Assembly: GCA_025057405.1 (NCBI GenBank) | Contig: JANWXV010000057.1 | Coordinates: 1-5,215, forward strand | Direction of reading: 5' to 3' | Origin: Candidatus Bipolaricaulota bacterium | GTDB lineage: Bacteria; Bipolaricaulota; Bipolaricaulia; RBG-16-55-9; DRXL01 | Length of the DNA stretch: 5,215 bases | Position numbers and translations under genes: made by a program | The notes under the pieces: generated by a model | What the model saw: only the letters and a program-made list of their open reading frames with translations | Told to the model about the DNA's origin: nothing | The model's database searches: none | Part shown: positions 1-5,215 of the stretch, piece by piece | How positions within the stretch are numbered: the first letter of the stretch is position 1 | Layout of the letters: each line of letters opens with the position of its first letter

Positions 1-1
1 C

Positions 2-1471
2 GTCATAGACCCGCGCAAGACCGAAGTGGTCAAAGAAGCTGAACGCATGGGCATCTCCGTGCTGCACGTGCCCTTGCGGCCGGGCACGGAAGTGGCGCTC
101 TTCAACGCAATGGCCCATCACATCATCGCCAACAACCTTCACGACGAGAAGTTCATCGCCGAGCGCTGCGAGAATTTTGAGCGCTTCCGTGAGACTGTTT
201 GCAATTACGCTCCAGAGAAGGTCGCCGAGATTTGTGGCGTCTCGGCCGAGAAGATCAAAGAAGCTGCCGAGCTATATGCTTGTGCCAAGCCCGCCAGCAT
301 CGCTTATGGGATCGGCGTGACCGAACACAAAAACGGCGTGGGCAACGTGATGGCGCTGGCGAACCTGGCAATGATCACCGGGAATATGGGGGTGAAGAGC
401 GGGGGCCTGAATGCGCTGCGCGGCCAGAACGACGTGCAGGGCGCAACCGACATGGTGCGCCCGGAGAGCCTCCCCGGCTATCAGAAATGGACCGACGCTG
501 AAGCCATCCAGAAGTTTGAGAGCGCGTGGGGCGTGAAGCTCCCCATCCCGACCACAGATAAGTTGGTCTTCTGCTCGCTGATGTGGGATCGCGCTCTCAA
601 GGGCGAACTCAAAGGGCTGTACTGCATCGGAGAAGACGTGGCGCTCACCGAGGGGAATATGAAGAAAGTCGAGCGCGCGCTGCGCTCTCTGGAACTCTTG
701 ATCGTCCAAGATATCTTCATGACCAAGACGGCCGAGTTCGCACACGTTGTTCTCCCCGCGGCAAGCTTCGCCGAGAAAGCCGGAACGTTCGTTAACAGCG
801 AACGTCGGGTTCAGTTGGTGCGCAAAGCGATAGACCCCGTAGGGCAGAGCAAGCCCGACTGGGTAATTCTCTGTGAGTTGGCGCAGCGCTTGGGATACCC
901 GATGGGCTATAACAGCCCCGAAGAGATCTTTGAAGAGATCCGAAGGCTCGTGCCCATCTACGCGGGGATGACCTATAAGCGTCTAGAAGAGCACAACGGC
1001 TTGCAGTGGCCCTGCCCAAGCGAGGACCATCCGGGGACGCCGACGCTGCATGTGGGGCAGTTCAGTCGAGGGAAGGGCAAGCTGATGGGCGTGCGCTACG
1101 AGCCGCCGGCTGAAGAACCCGATGCGCACTATCCGTTTGTCCTGACGACCGGGCGCAGCTTTATGCAGTACAACGCCGGAACGATGTCGCGCCGGACAAA
1201 ATCGGGGAAGGCCGAGCCTGAAAATTACGTGCAGATCAACAAGAGCGATGCAGAGCGCTTGGGCATCGCCGACGGGTCTCGAGTCAAAGTGGCGACGCGG
1301 CGGGGCGAGCTGACCGTCAAAGCGAAGATCGCTGAGATCGCGCCGGGAGTGATCTGGATGCCCATGCACTACGCCGAGAGTCCAACGAATCTTTTGACCA
1401 ACGACGCGATTGATCCCGTCTGCGGGATCACCGAAGTCAAAGCGTGTGCCGCGCGGGTGGAGCGTCTTTAG
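2..1471 (+). CDS. fdhA: Formate dehydrogenase catalytic (alpha) subunit, molybdopterin oxidoreductase family, N-terminus outside window
   Basis: This is the C-terminal 489 residues of a Mo/W-bis-MGD formate dehydrogenase, which interconverts formate and CO2. The frame is open from the first codon (VIDPRKTEVVKEA), so the GTG at 26 is an internal valine and the gene is cut by the window edge. Visible family features are the LRPGTEVALFNAMAH segment, the ALRGQNDVQGATDM motif with Arg140 (counted from base 2) matching the conserved active-site arginine of formate dehydrogenases, the HVVLPAASFAEKAGTFVNSERR cofactor-domain segment near residues 248-270, and a molybdopterin dinucleotide-binding domain from about residue 377 (PFVLTTGRS) to the end. 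The Fe-S sites and the Sec/Cys metal ligand would lie upstream and cannot be checked. The TAG stop is followed 6 bases later by a strong hairpin. Related nitrate reductases share the fold, but the RGQNDVQGATD motif favours formate dehydrogenase. Electron partner and cellular location cannot be told. Confidence 0.9.
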   Translation, partial: VIDPRKTEVVKEAERMGISVLHVPLRPGTEVALFNAMAHHIIANNLHDEKFIAERCENFERFRETVCNYAPEKVAEICGVSAEKIKEAAELYACAKPASIAYGIGVTEHKNGVGNVMALANLAMITGNMGVKSGGLNALRGQNDVQGATDMVRPESLPGYQKWTDAEAIQKFESAWGVKLPIPTTDKLVFCSLMWDRALKGELKGLYCIGEDVALTEGNMKKVERALRSLELLIVQDIFMTKTAEFAHVVLPAASFAEKAGTFVNSERRVQLVRKAIDPVGQSKPDWVILCELAQRLGYPMGYNSPEEIFEEIRRLVPIYAGMTYKRLEEHNGLQWPCPSEDHPGTPTLHVGQFSRGKGKLMGVRYEPPAEEPDAHYPFVLTTGRSFMQYNAGTMSRRTKSGKAEPENYVQINKSDAERLGIADGSRVKVATRRGELTVKAKIAEIAPGVIWMPMHYAESPTNLLTNDAIDPVCGITEVKACAARVERL

Positions 1472-1477
1472 GTATGA

Positions 1478-1512
1478 TCCCCTCTCCCGTCTGTGAAAGA
1501 CGGGAGAGGGGA
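1478..1512. repeat. Perfect 15-bp hairpin, short copy of a palindromic repeat family
   Basis: Arms 1478-1492 and 1498-1512 are perfect reverse complements around the 5-base loop GTGAA. The arm core CCCCTCTCCCGT is identical to the core of the palindrome inside tilS at 2647-2681. This copy lacks the outer GGCCCTCACCCC arm of that element. It starts 6 bases after the formate dehydrogenase stop, so it could stabilise or end that transcript. No T-run follows it directly, so it is not a classical intrinsic terminator. Confidence 0.8.
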
Positions 1513-1527
1513 GTCCCTACTCGCTAT

Positions 1528-1556
1528 TTGCGTTTTCTCTCTCCCTCTGCCAAAAT
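1528..1556 (+). promoter_or_regulatory. Candidate sigma-70-type promoter for tilS (and rseP)
   Basis: TTGCGT at 1528-1533, a 17-base almost wholly pyrimidine spacer, and CAAAAT at 1551-1556. The tilS ATG lies 9 bases after the -10, so a start about 7 bases downstream of the -10 would give a leader of only a few bases. Hexamer matches are modest (3/6 and 4/6). The main support is the same TTGC box, 17-base spacing and ATG distance at mraY and ispF in this window. Confidence 0.45.
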
Positions 1557-1565
1557 CAAAGCGCC

Positions 1566-2978
1566 ATGCTCGACCGCGTGCGCCACACTCTGGAACGCTA
1601 TCGGATGCTCCAACGCGGCGACCGCGTGCTGGTCGCCGTCTCGGGGGGCGTAGATTCTGTCGTTCTGTTAAGAGTGCTCACCGAGCTGAAAGAGTATAAG
1701 TTCTCTCTGGGCGTGGCGCACTTCGATCACGCGATCCGAGCCGATTCTGCGCGCGATGCAGAGTTTGTGCAAGAGTTAGCTGAATCTCTCCAATTGGCTT
1801 ATTACACCGAGCGCGCCGATGTGCCCGCTTACGCGCGCGCGCAGAGGCTCTCGCTTGAAGAGGCCGCCCGCGCGCTGCGCTCTCAGTTTCTAGAAAAAAC
1901 AGCTAGAACTCACAAATTCAAAAAGATCGCGCTGGGGCATCATCTGAACGACCAAGCCGAGACGCTCTTAATGAGACTGCTGCGCGGCTCCGGGTTGGAC
2001 GGGCTGGCGGGCATCCCGCCGGTGCGCGCACTCTCGCGCTCTCTGTATTACGTGCGCCCGCTGATCGAGTGCAGGCGCGCAGAGATCGAATCGTTTGCGC
2101 GCGAGCGCCGATTAAGATGGCGCGAAGACCCCACCAACCGAGATACGAACCTCGTGCGCAATCGCATCCGTCACGAGCTGATCCCGCTCTTGGAGCGCGA
2201 TTATAACCCCAATCTCGTCGAGACGCTGGGGCGCACGGCTCACGTGCTCGCGCAAGCAGCGAGCTACTTGGAGAAGATTGCTGACGCTGAACTGCTCTCT
2301 CTGATTGTTGATACCCAGCGCGACGAGCTGAAGCTCCATCTGAAGGGCTTGCGAGAGCGCCCTGAATGTCTGCGCGCGCTCATCTTGCGCCGCGCCCTCG
2401 GGCGCGTCAAGAATTTGCGAGATATAGAGTCTGCTCACATAGAGAACGTGCTTGAGTGGCTGGAGCGCGACGGGGTAGGAGAGCAGCACCTGCCCGGAGG
2501 GCTGAGACTCCTACGTCGTCATCACAGACTGATCATCACGACAAGACTTAGAAAACCGTCTCAGCCCTTCGAGCATGCGCTGGCCCTCCCCGGCGAGACC
2601 GTGCTCCCTCAAATCGGCTGGCGCTTCTGTACGGCCCTCACCCCCAGCCCCTCTCCCGTAGGTGAGCTACGGGAGAGGGGCGCCGCAGGCGGGGTGAGGG
2701 CCACCCTCGACGCGGACAAGATTCGAGGAGAATTGATTGTGCGCAGCCGGCGCCCCGGCGACCGCATCGTTCTCAAAACGGGCACCAAGAAACTCCAAGA
2801 TTTCTTCGTAGATCAGAAGATCCCGCGCGAGGAGCGCGATGCCCTCCCCTTGATTTGTGACGCCTATGGTGTAATATGGATTATAGGGTGGAGCGTCAAC
2901 GAAGAGTATCGCGTCACTCCGAAGACCAAGCGAATTCTTTCTATCTTAGCAGAGCCTATGGAGGGCACAGGCGCATGA
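1566..2978 (+). CDS. tilS: tRNA(Ile)-lysidine synthetase TilS
   Basis: TilS attaches lysine to C34 of the CAU-anticodon tRNA-Ile using ATP, so that the tRNA reads AUA rather than AUG; it is cytoplasmic and usually essential. The 470-residue protein has the N-type ATP pyrophosphatase loop SGGVDS at residues 26-31, the family motif GHHLNDQAET at 124-133, a basic segment (NRIRHELIPLL, about 198-208) before the middle substrate-binding domain (about 258-323), and the TilS C-terminal domain from about 388 (RSRRPGD, then KKLQDFFVDQKIPREERD). Residues 356-380 are encoded by a palindromic element (2633-2702) and are unlike the rest of the protein. They fall in the linker before the C-terminal domain, so folding is probably preserved. 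No Shine-Dalgarno site precedes ATG 1566; a promoter-like element ends 9 bases upstream, suggesting a leaderless start. The stop overlaps the rseP start (ATGA). Confidence 0.96.
   Translation: MLDRVRHTLERYRMLQRGDRVLVAVSGGVDSVVLLRVLTELKEYKFSLGVAHFDHAIRADSARDAEFVQELAESLQLAYYTERADVPAYARAQRLSLEEAARALRSQFLEKTARTHKFKKIALGHHLNDQAETLLMRLLRGSGLDGLAGIPPVRALSRSLYYVRPLIECRRAEIESFARERRLRWREDPTNRDTNLVRNRIRHELIPLLERDYNPNLVETLGRTAHVLAQAASYLEKIADAELLSLIVDTQRDELKLHLKGLRERPECLRALILRRALGRVKNLRDIESAHIENVLEWLERDGVGEQHLPGGLRLLRRHHRLIITTRLRKPSQPFEHALALPGETVLPQIGWRFCTALTPSPSPVGELRERGAAGGVRATLDADKIRGELIVRSRRPGDRIVLKTGTKKLQDFFVDQKIPREERDALPLICDAYGVIWIIGWSVNEEYRVTPKTKRILSILAEPMEGTGA
2633..2702. repeat. Nested palindromic (REP/MITE-like) element inserted in frame within tilS
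   Basis: The outer arms GGCCCTCACCCC (2633-2644) and its exact reverse complement (2691-2702) enclose a second perfect stem of 15 bp, 2647-2661 against 2667-2681, with loop GTGAG at 2662-2666. The right side carries 9 unpaired bases (2682-2690) and the left side 2. The dinucleotide AC flanks both ends (2631-2632 and 2703-2704); 70 bases plus a 2-base duplication would be 72, or 24 codons, which would keep the tilS frame. There is no stop in frame; the encoded peptide is LTPSPSPVGELRERG followed by AAGGVRA. The inner core matches the hairpin at 1478-1512. Mobility is inferred, not shown. Confidence 0.8.
2960..2965 (+). promoter_or_regulatory. Shine-Dalgarno site deciding the rseP start
   Basis: GGAGGG lies 9 bases before ATG 2975, inside the end of tilS. 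It supports 2975 as the rseP start rather than the in-frame ATG at 2876, and contrasts with the three block-leading genes tilS, ispF and mraY, which show no such site. Confidence 0.75.
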
Positions 2979-4288
2979 CCATAGTAGGGACGATCGTAGC
3001 GTTCATCGTGACGATTGCGTTTTTGGTGGTGATTCACGAGTGGGGGCACTTCTTCGCGGCGCGGCGCTTTGGCGTCTGGGTGCACCAGTTTGCGATTGGC
3101 ATGGGGCCAGCGATCTGGAAGCGCAAGCGCGGCGAGACCGAGTATTCGTTTCGCCTCTTGCCCATCGGTGGGTATGTCCGTATGGCCGGGGAAGACCGCG
3201 AGAGCGAAGAAGACAAGGCCGTACCCCCAGAGCGGCTCTTCACGGCTAAGCCCGCGTGGCAGCGCATGCTCATCGTGCTGGCCGGGCCAGTAGCGAATAT
3301 CATCGCAGCTATTTTGATTATGATCGTCGTCGTCGCGGTTTTCGGTATGCCTTATCTGGAGGTTGCGGGTTTTGTCAACATCGCGCCCGACCGTCCCAGC
3401 CCCGCGGAGGGGCGCTTGCAGATCGGCGACAAGATCGAGCGCGTCCAGAATGAGACGATCTACTCGATTGCTCAACTGCAAAGGGTGATTCGCGCGGCGG
3501 GAGCCACTCCCATCGAGATCGAGGCGCGCCGCGGCACGGAGCTTGTACGAGTGACCGTCACGCCGGCGTGGTCGGATCGCGATGGGCGTTATATCATCGG
3601 GGTCAATTTCGCGCCCTTCTCCACGACGAATAAGATCGCTGAGCTGAAGCCAGAAGCGTTTCTGGCGCGTCAGGGCTTACAAGCTGGGGATCGCATTCTG
3701 AGCATCAATGGGGTTTCTGTGCAGAGTTTCTGGCAGGTTCGCGATCTCTTGCTCAAGAGCGAGCGTGCCGTGCTGACGATTGAGCGCGGGGGCCAGACGC
3801 TGACGCTGCCTCCAATCTTGTTGGCGGGTCGGACGGAGCGAGAGGTCTTCGACGGGGTGACACCGGAGACGTGGCAACGGCGGCCCAATCTTTTAGAAGC
3901 GATGGTGCTAGGGGTGCAGCGCTCGTGGGATTCGGTCGTGGCGCTCTATCATGCCGTGCGCGATATTTTCGCGCAGCGCTTATCTGCCAGAGACGCGTTG
4001 AGCGGGCCGGTGGGGATTGCGGGCATTTTGGGGCAGGCGTTGCAGTTTGGCTGGGTGACGTTCTTCTCGCTGGTGGCGCTCTTGAGCTTGAATTTGGGGC
4101 TTTTCAATCTCTTGCCGATTCCGGCGCTCGATGGCAGTCGGATTGTCTTTCTCTTAATCGAGATGATCCGGCGCAAGCCGATCCCGCCGGAGCGCGAGGG
4201 CTTGGTGCACTATATCGGCTTTATCGTGCTCATGGGTCTGATTGTGTTAATCACTTATAACGACATCATGAGGCTCTTTGGGCGCTGA
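2975..4288 (+). CDS. rseP: RIP (site-2) zinc metalloprotease RseP
   Basis: An intramembrane zinc protease that cuts transmembrane segments of substrates such as anti-sigma factors and leftover signal peptides. The 437-residue product has the expected order: first membrane helix carrying the HEWGH zinc motif at residues 21-25; the loop with LLPIGGYVRMAGED; second helix beginning RMLIVLAGPVAN at 97-108; two PDZ domains, about 127-205 (GRLQIGDKIERV) and about 215-285 (GLQAGDRILSING); the GPVGI motif at 344-348; a third helix about 358-380 running into NLLPIPALDG at 378-387, which supplies the third zinc ligand Asp386; and a last helix about 409-431. The length is normal for two-PDZ RseP proteins. 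ATG 2975 is chosen for its GGAGGG site and for the 4-base ATGA overlap with tilS, which implies translational coupling. The last 23 bases overlap the convergent ispF. The natural substrate cannot be inferred here. Confidence 0.96.
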   Translation: MTIVGTIVAFIVTIAFLVVIHEWGHFFAARRFGVWVHQFAIGMGPAIWKRKRGETEYSFRLLPIGGYVRMAGEDRESEEDKAVPPERLFTAKPAWQRMLIVLAGPVANIIAAILIMIVVVAVFGMPYLEVAGFVNIAPDRPSPAEGRLQIGDKIERVQNETIYSIAQLQRVIRAAGATPIEIEARRGTELVRVTVTPAWSDRDGRYIIGVNFAPFSTTNKIAELKPEAFLARQGLQAGDRILSINGVSVQSFWQVRDLLLKSERAVLTIERGGQTLTLPPILLAGRTEREVFDGVTPETWQRRPNLLEAMVLGVQRSWDSVVALYHAVRDIFAQRLSARDALSGPVGIAGILGQALQFGWVTFFSLVALLSLNLGLFNLLPIPALDGSRIVFLLIEMIRRKPIPPEREGLVHYIGFIVLMGLIVLITYNDIMRLFGR

Positions 4289-4748
4289 GCAAAGCAGTAG
4301 CCCAGACGGCAATCCCCTCGGCTCGCCCGATGGCCCCCATGCCCTCGGCGGTCGTCGCTTTAATATTGATCTGTGAGACCGCAATCCCCAACGTTGCTGC
4401 GATCTTGTTTCTCATCTCAGAAATATAGGGCGCTAACTTGGGTTGCTCCGCGATGATCGTCGTGTCGAGGTTCTCGATCTGAAAGCCCGCCGATGCGATC
4501 TTCTGCTTTGTCTCCGCGAGCAAGAGCAAGCTCGAGATATTTTTGTAGCGGGGATCGGAGTCGGGAAAGTGTCGTCCGATGTCGCCGAGAGCCGCAGCCC
4601 CCAGGAGCGCATCGCAGATGGCGTGCAGCAAGACATCGGCGTCGGAGTGGCCGTCCAGCCCGCGCTCGTGCGGGACCTCCACGCCGCCCAAGATGAGCTT
4701 GCGCTCTCTAGAGAATCTGTGAAAGTCAATGCCAATGCCAATGCGCAT
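4266..4748 (-). CDS. ispF: 2-C-methyl-D-erythritol 2,4-cyclodiphosphate synthase IspF
   Basis: Fifth enzyme of the MEP isoprenoid pathway. It cyclises CDP-methylerythritol 2-phosphate to MEcPP with release of CMP, normally as a cytoplasmic trimer with zinc at subunit interfaces. Starting at ATG 4748 gives 160 residues, and the key residues fall exactly at E. coli numbering: zinc ligands Asp8, His10 (GIDFH) and His42 (SDADVLLH), and the nucleotide-site residues Thr132, Thr133 and Glu135 (KATTAEGMG), followed by IGRAEGIAV. An in-frame ATG at 4757 would add three residues (MKN). I prefer 4748 because of this numbering and because a promoter-like element predicts a transcript beginning near 4753. 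The stop overlaps the end of rseP on the other strand. No ispD or ispDF fusion is visible: the gene stands alone, divergent from mraY. Confidence 0.96.
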   Translation of the reverse strand: MRIGIGIDFHRFSRERKLILGGVEVPHERGLDGHSDADVLLHAICDALLGAAALGDIGRHFPDSDPRYKNISSLLLLAETKQKIASAGFQIENLDTTIIAEQPKLAPYISEMRNKIAATLGIAVSQINIKATTAEGMGAIGRAEGIAVWATALLSAQRAS

Positions 4749-4759
4749 GTTCTTCATAG

Positions 4760-4788
4760 ATCATAAGCAGCTTAGGCCGAAGCTGCAA
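4760..4788 (-). promoter_or_regulatory. Candidate sigma-70-type promoter for ispF
   Basis: Read on the minus strand: TTGCAG (4788-4783), a 17-base spacer, then TATGAT (4765-4760), which matches TATAAT at 5 of 6 bases. The predicted start, about 7 bases downstream, falls near 4753, after ATG 4757 and about 5 bases before ATG 4748. The spacer carries a near-perfect palindrome. Confidence 0.5.
4767..4786. promoter_or_regulatory. 20-base palindrome within the ispF promoter, possible operator
   Basis: GCAGCTT (4767-4773) and its exact reverse complement AAGCTGC (4780-4786) flank AGGCCG, whose centre GGCC is itself palindromic, so 9 of 10 symmetric pairs match. It fills the spacer between the candidate ispF -35 and -10 and overlaps the -35. 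That position suits a dimeric repressor or a MerR-type activator. It lies upstream of the predicted RNA start, so an RNA-level role in ispF is less likely. No cognate regulator is visible. Confidence 0.4.
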
Positions 4789-4796
4789 ACCGCCCT

Positions 4797-4822
4797 CTCT
4801 GTCCCCTGCGTGACGGACAGAG
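4797..4822. repeat. 8-bp inverted repeat between the divergent ispF and mraY promoters
   Basis: CTCTGTCC (4797-4804) and GGACAGAG (4815-4822) are perfect reverse complements separated by 10 bases. The element lies just upstream of both candidate -35 boxes (4788 for ispF, 4827 for mraY), where a shared regulator could bind. It loosely resembles the CCCTCTC/GTGA hairpins elsewhere in the window and might be a decayed relative. The function is inference only. Confidence 0.35.
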
Positions 4823-4826
4823 CTGA

Positions 4827-4855
4827 TTGCGCTCTCTCTCAGTTTTGTTTATGCT
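4827..4855 (+). promoter_or_regulatory. Candidate sigma-70-type promoter for mraY
   Basis: TTGCGC (4827-4832), a 17-base spacer starting TCTCTCTC, and TATGCT (4850-4855, 4 of 6 matches). ATG 4866 lies 10 bases after the -10. The segment resembles the one before tilS: both have TTGCG, a TCTCTC run and a TCAAA-rich stretch just before ATG. If this is right, ATG 4851 is inside the -10 and cannot be the start. Confidence 0.45.
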
Positions 4856-4865
4856 CAAACGCGCT

Positions 4866-5215
4866 ATGGCTCTTGCAATATCTCTGTTCGTCGTCTTTCT
4901 ACTCAATCTCTTACTGACTCGCTTATGGATTTCGCTGCAAGAGCGCCAGAAGCGCGGCCAGCCCATCCGCGACTACGGCCCGGAGATTCATACCCACAAG
5001 AAGGGCATCCCCACCGCGGGAGGCGTCCCGTTTCTCCTGGTCGCGCTTGTGGGGTGGGTGGCGTGGGCGAGCGTTTCTAACAGATGGGACGCTGACGCAC
5101 TCTTCGTCGCGGGAGCGACGCTGGGGTTCGCGCTGATCGGGATGCTCGACGACGCTTTAAAAGTCTTTCAGCAGCACGCGCGCGGCCTGCCGGTGCGCTA
5201 CAAGCTGCTCTTGCA
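4866..5215 (+). CDS. mraY: Phospho-N-acetylmuramoyl-pentapeptide-transferase MraY, 3' end outside window
   Basis: MraY moves phospho-MurNAc-pentapeptide from UDP to undecaprenyl phosphate at the inner face of the membrane, giving lipid I, the first membrane step of peptidoglycan synthesis. Only the first 116 or so residues are present. The sequence shows a hydrophobic first helix (MALAISLFVVFLLNLLLTRL), the family signature PIRDYGPEIHTHKKGIPTAGG, a second membrane helix with FLLVALVGWVAW, and the third with LIGMLDD, whose aspartate pair (5148-5153) matches the conserved DD of this prenyl-phosphate transferase family, followed by GLPVRYKLLL. The frame also begins at ATG 4851 (adding MLKRA). 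Neither start has a Shine-Dalgarno site; 4866 is preferred from the promoter spacing shared with tilS and ispF. Standing next to ispF rather than inside a mur cluster on this side is notable; the downstream neighbours are not visible. Confidence 0.93.
   Translation, partial: MALAISLFVVFLLNLLLTRLWISLQERQKRGQPIRDYGPEIHTHKKGIPTAGGVPFLLVALVGWVAWASVSNRWDADALFVAGATLGFALIGMLDDALKVFQQHARGLPVRYKLLL

Noticed and set aside
26..28. GTG as the start of the formate dehydrogenase gene
   Set aside because: The frame is open and family-like upstream to base 2, and the protein lacks its N-terminal half, so this is an internal codon.
1478..1530. Hairpin after the formate dehydrogenase gene as a classical intrinsic terminator
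   Set aside because: The stem is strong, but no T-run follows its 3' arm and it belongs to a repeat family, so at most it is an RNA-stabilising or weak termination structure.
1444..1699. Small overlapping plus-strand frames between the formate dehydrogenase gene and tilS
   Set aside because: They run through the hairpin and into tilS out of frame, without ribosome sites or recognisable protein features.
1833..1844. Alternating GC run in tilS as a Z-DNA-like signal
   Set aside because: It is explained by alanine/arginine codons (GCG, CGC) in a GC-rich gene that uses them throughout.
2876..2974. Upstream ATG at 2876 as the rseP start
   Set aside because: The extra 33 residues lie in tilS C-terminal coding sequence and are not membrane-like; ATG 2975 has GGAGGG, the ATGA overlap and the normal position of HEWGH.
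4274..4296. Possible bidirectional terminator CTTTG/CAAAG at the rseP-ispF junction
   Set aside because: Only 5 paired bases around a 9-base loop, with no T-run on either strand.
4443..4766. Plus-strand open frame across ispF, and other long antisense frames
   Set aside because: They are shadows of clear genes with family motifs; their translations show no recognisable domains and have the low-complexity arginine/alanine look of wrong-frame GC-rich sequence.

Overview
This is a GC-rich bacterial chromosomal segment carrying five protein genes in three transcription blocks, with no phage, plasmid, CRISPR or RNA-gene signature. The genes point to a peptidoglycan-making bacterium that uses the MEP isoprenoid route and has a molybdenum/tungsten formate dehydrogenase, as many anaerobes and acetogens do. 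I cannot fix the phylum from the sequence. The base composition and the mix of short-leader and Shine-Dalgarno starts would suit a deep-branching or thermophilic lineage, but that is only a guess.

Layout. Bases 2-1471 (+) are the C-terminal part of a formate dehydrogenase catalytic subunit whose N-terminus lies outside the window. A 94-base gap follows, holding a 15-bp perfect hairpin and a candidate promoter. Next is a two-gene unit: tilS (1566-2978, tRNA-Ile lysidine synthetase) and rseP (2975-4288, site-2 intramembrane protease), joined by an ATGA overlap. rseP runs tail to tail into ispF (4748-4266, minus strand), overlapping it by 23 bases. ispF (MEP pathway) is divergent from mraY (4866 to the window end, plus strand, cut off). 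The roughly 117 bases between ispF and mraY hold two promoter-like elements and two inverted repeats.

How the genes relate. IspF makes the cyclic intermediate leading to IPP and DMAPP. These feed undecaprenyl phosphate, the lipid carrier to which MraY attaches the cell-wall pentapeptide, so the divergent pair sits on one pathway. RseP serves envelope proteolysis or signalling. TilS is a core translation enzyme with no obvious functional tie to RseP. Formate dehydrogenase is a separate metabolic module.

Most notable observations. (1) A 70-base nested palindrome sits inside the tilS reading frame and adds about 24 proline/serine- and glycine/arginine-rich residues just before the C-terminal domain. 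Its core matches the hairpin after the formate dehydrogenase gene, and the two differ by compensating stem changes, so this looks like a REP/MITE-like element family, one copy of which has become protein-coding. (2) Three candidate promoters share a TTGC -35 box, an exact 17-base spacer and an ATG 9-11 bases after the -10, suggesting leaderless or very short-leader mRNAs at tilS, ispF and mraY. The internal operon gene rseP instead has a clear GGAGGG site. (3) A near-perfect 20-base palindrome lies within the ispF promoter. I did not find a wholly new multi-gene system.
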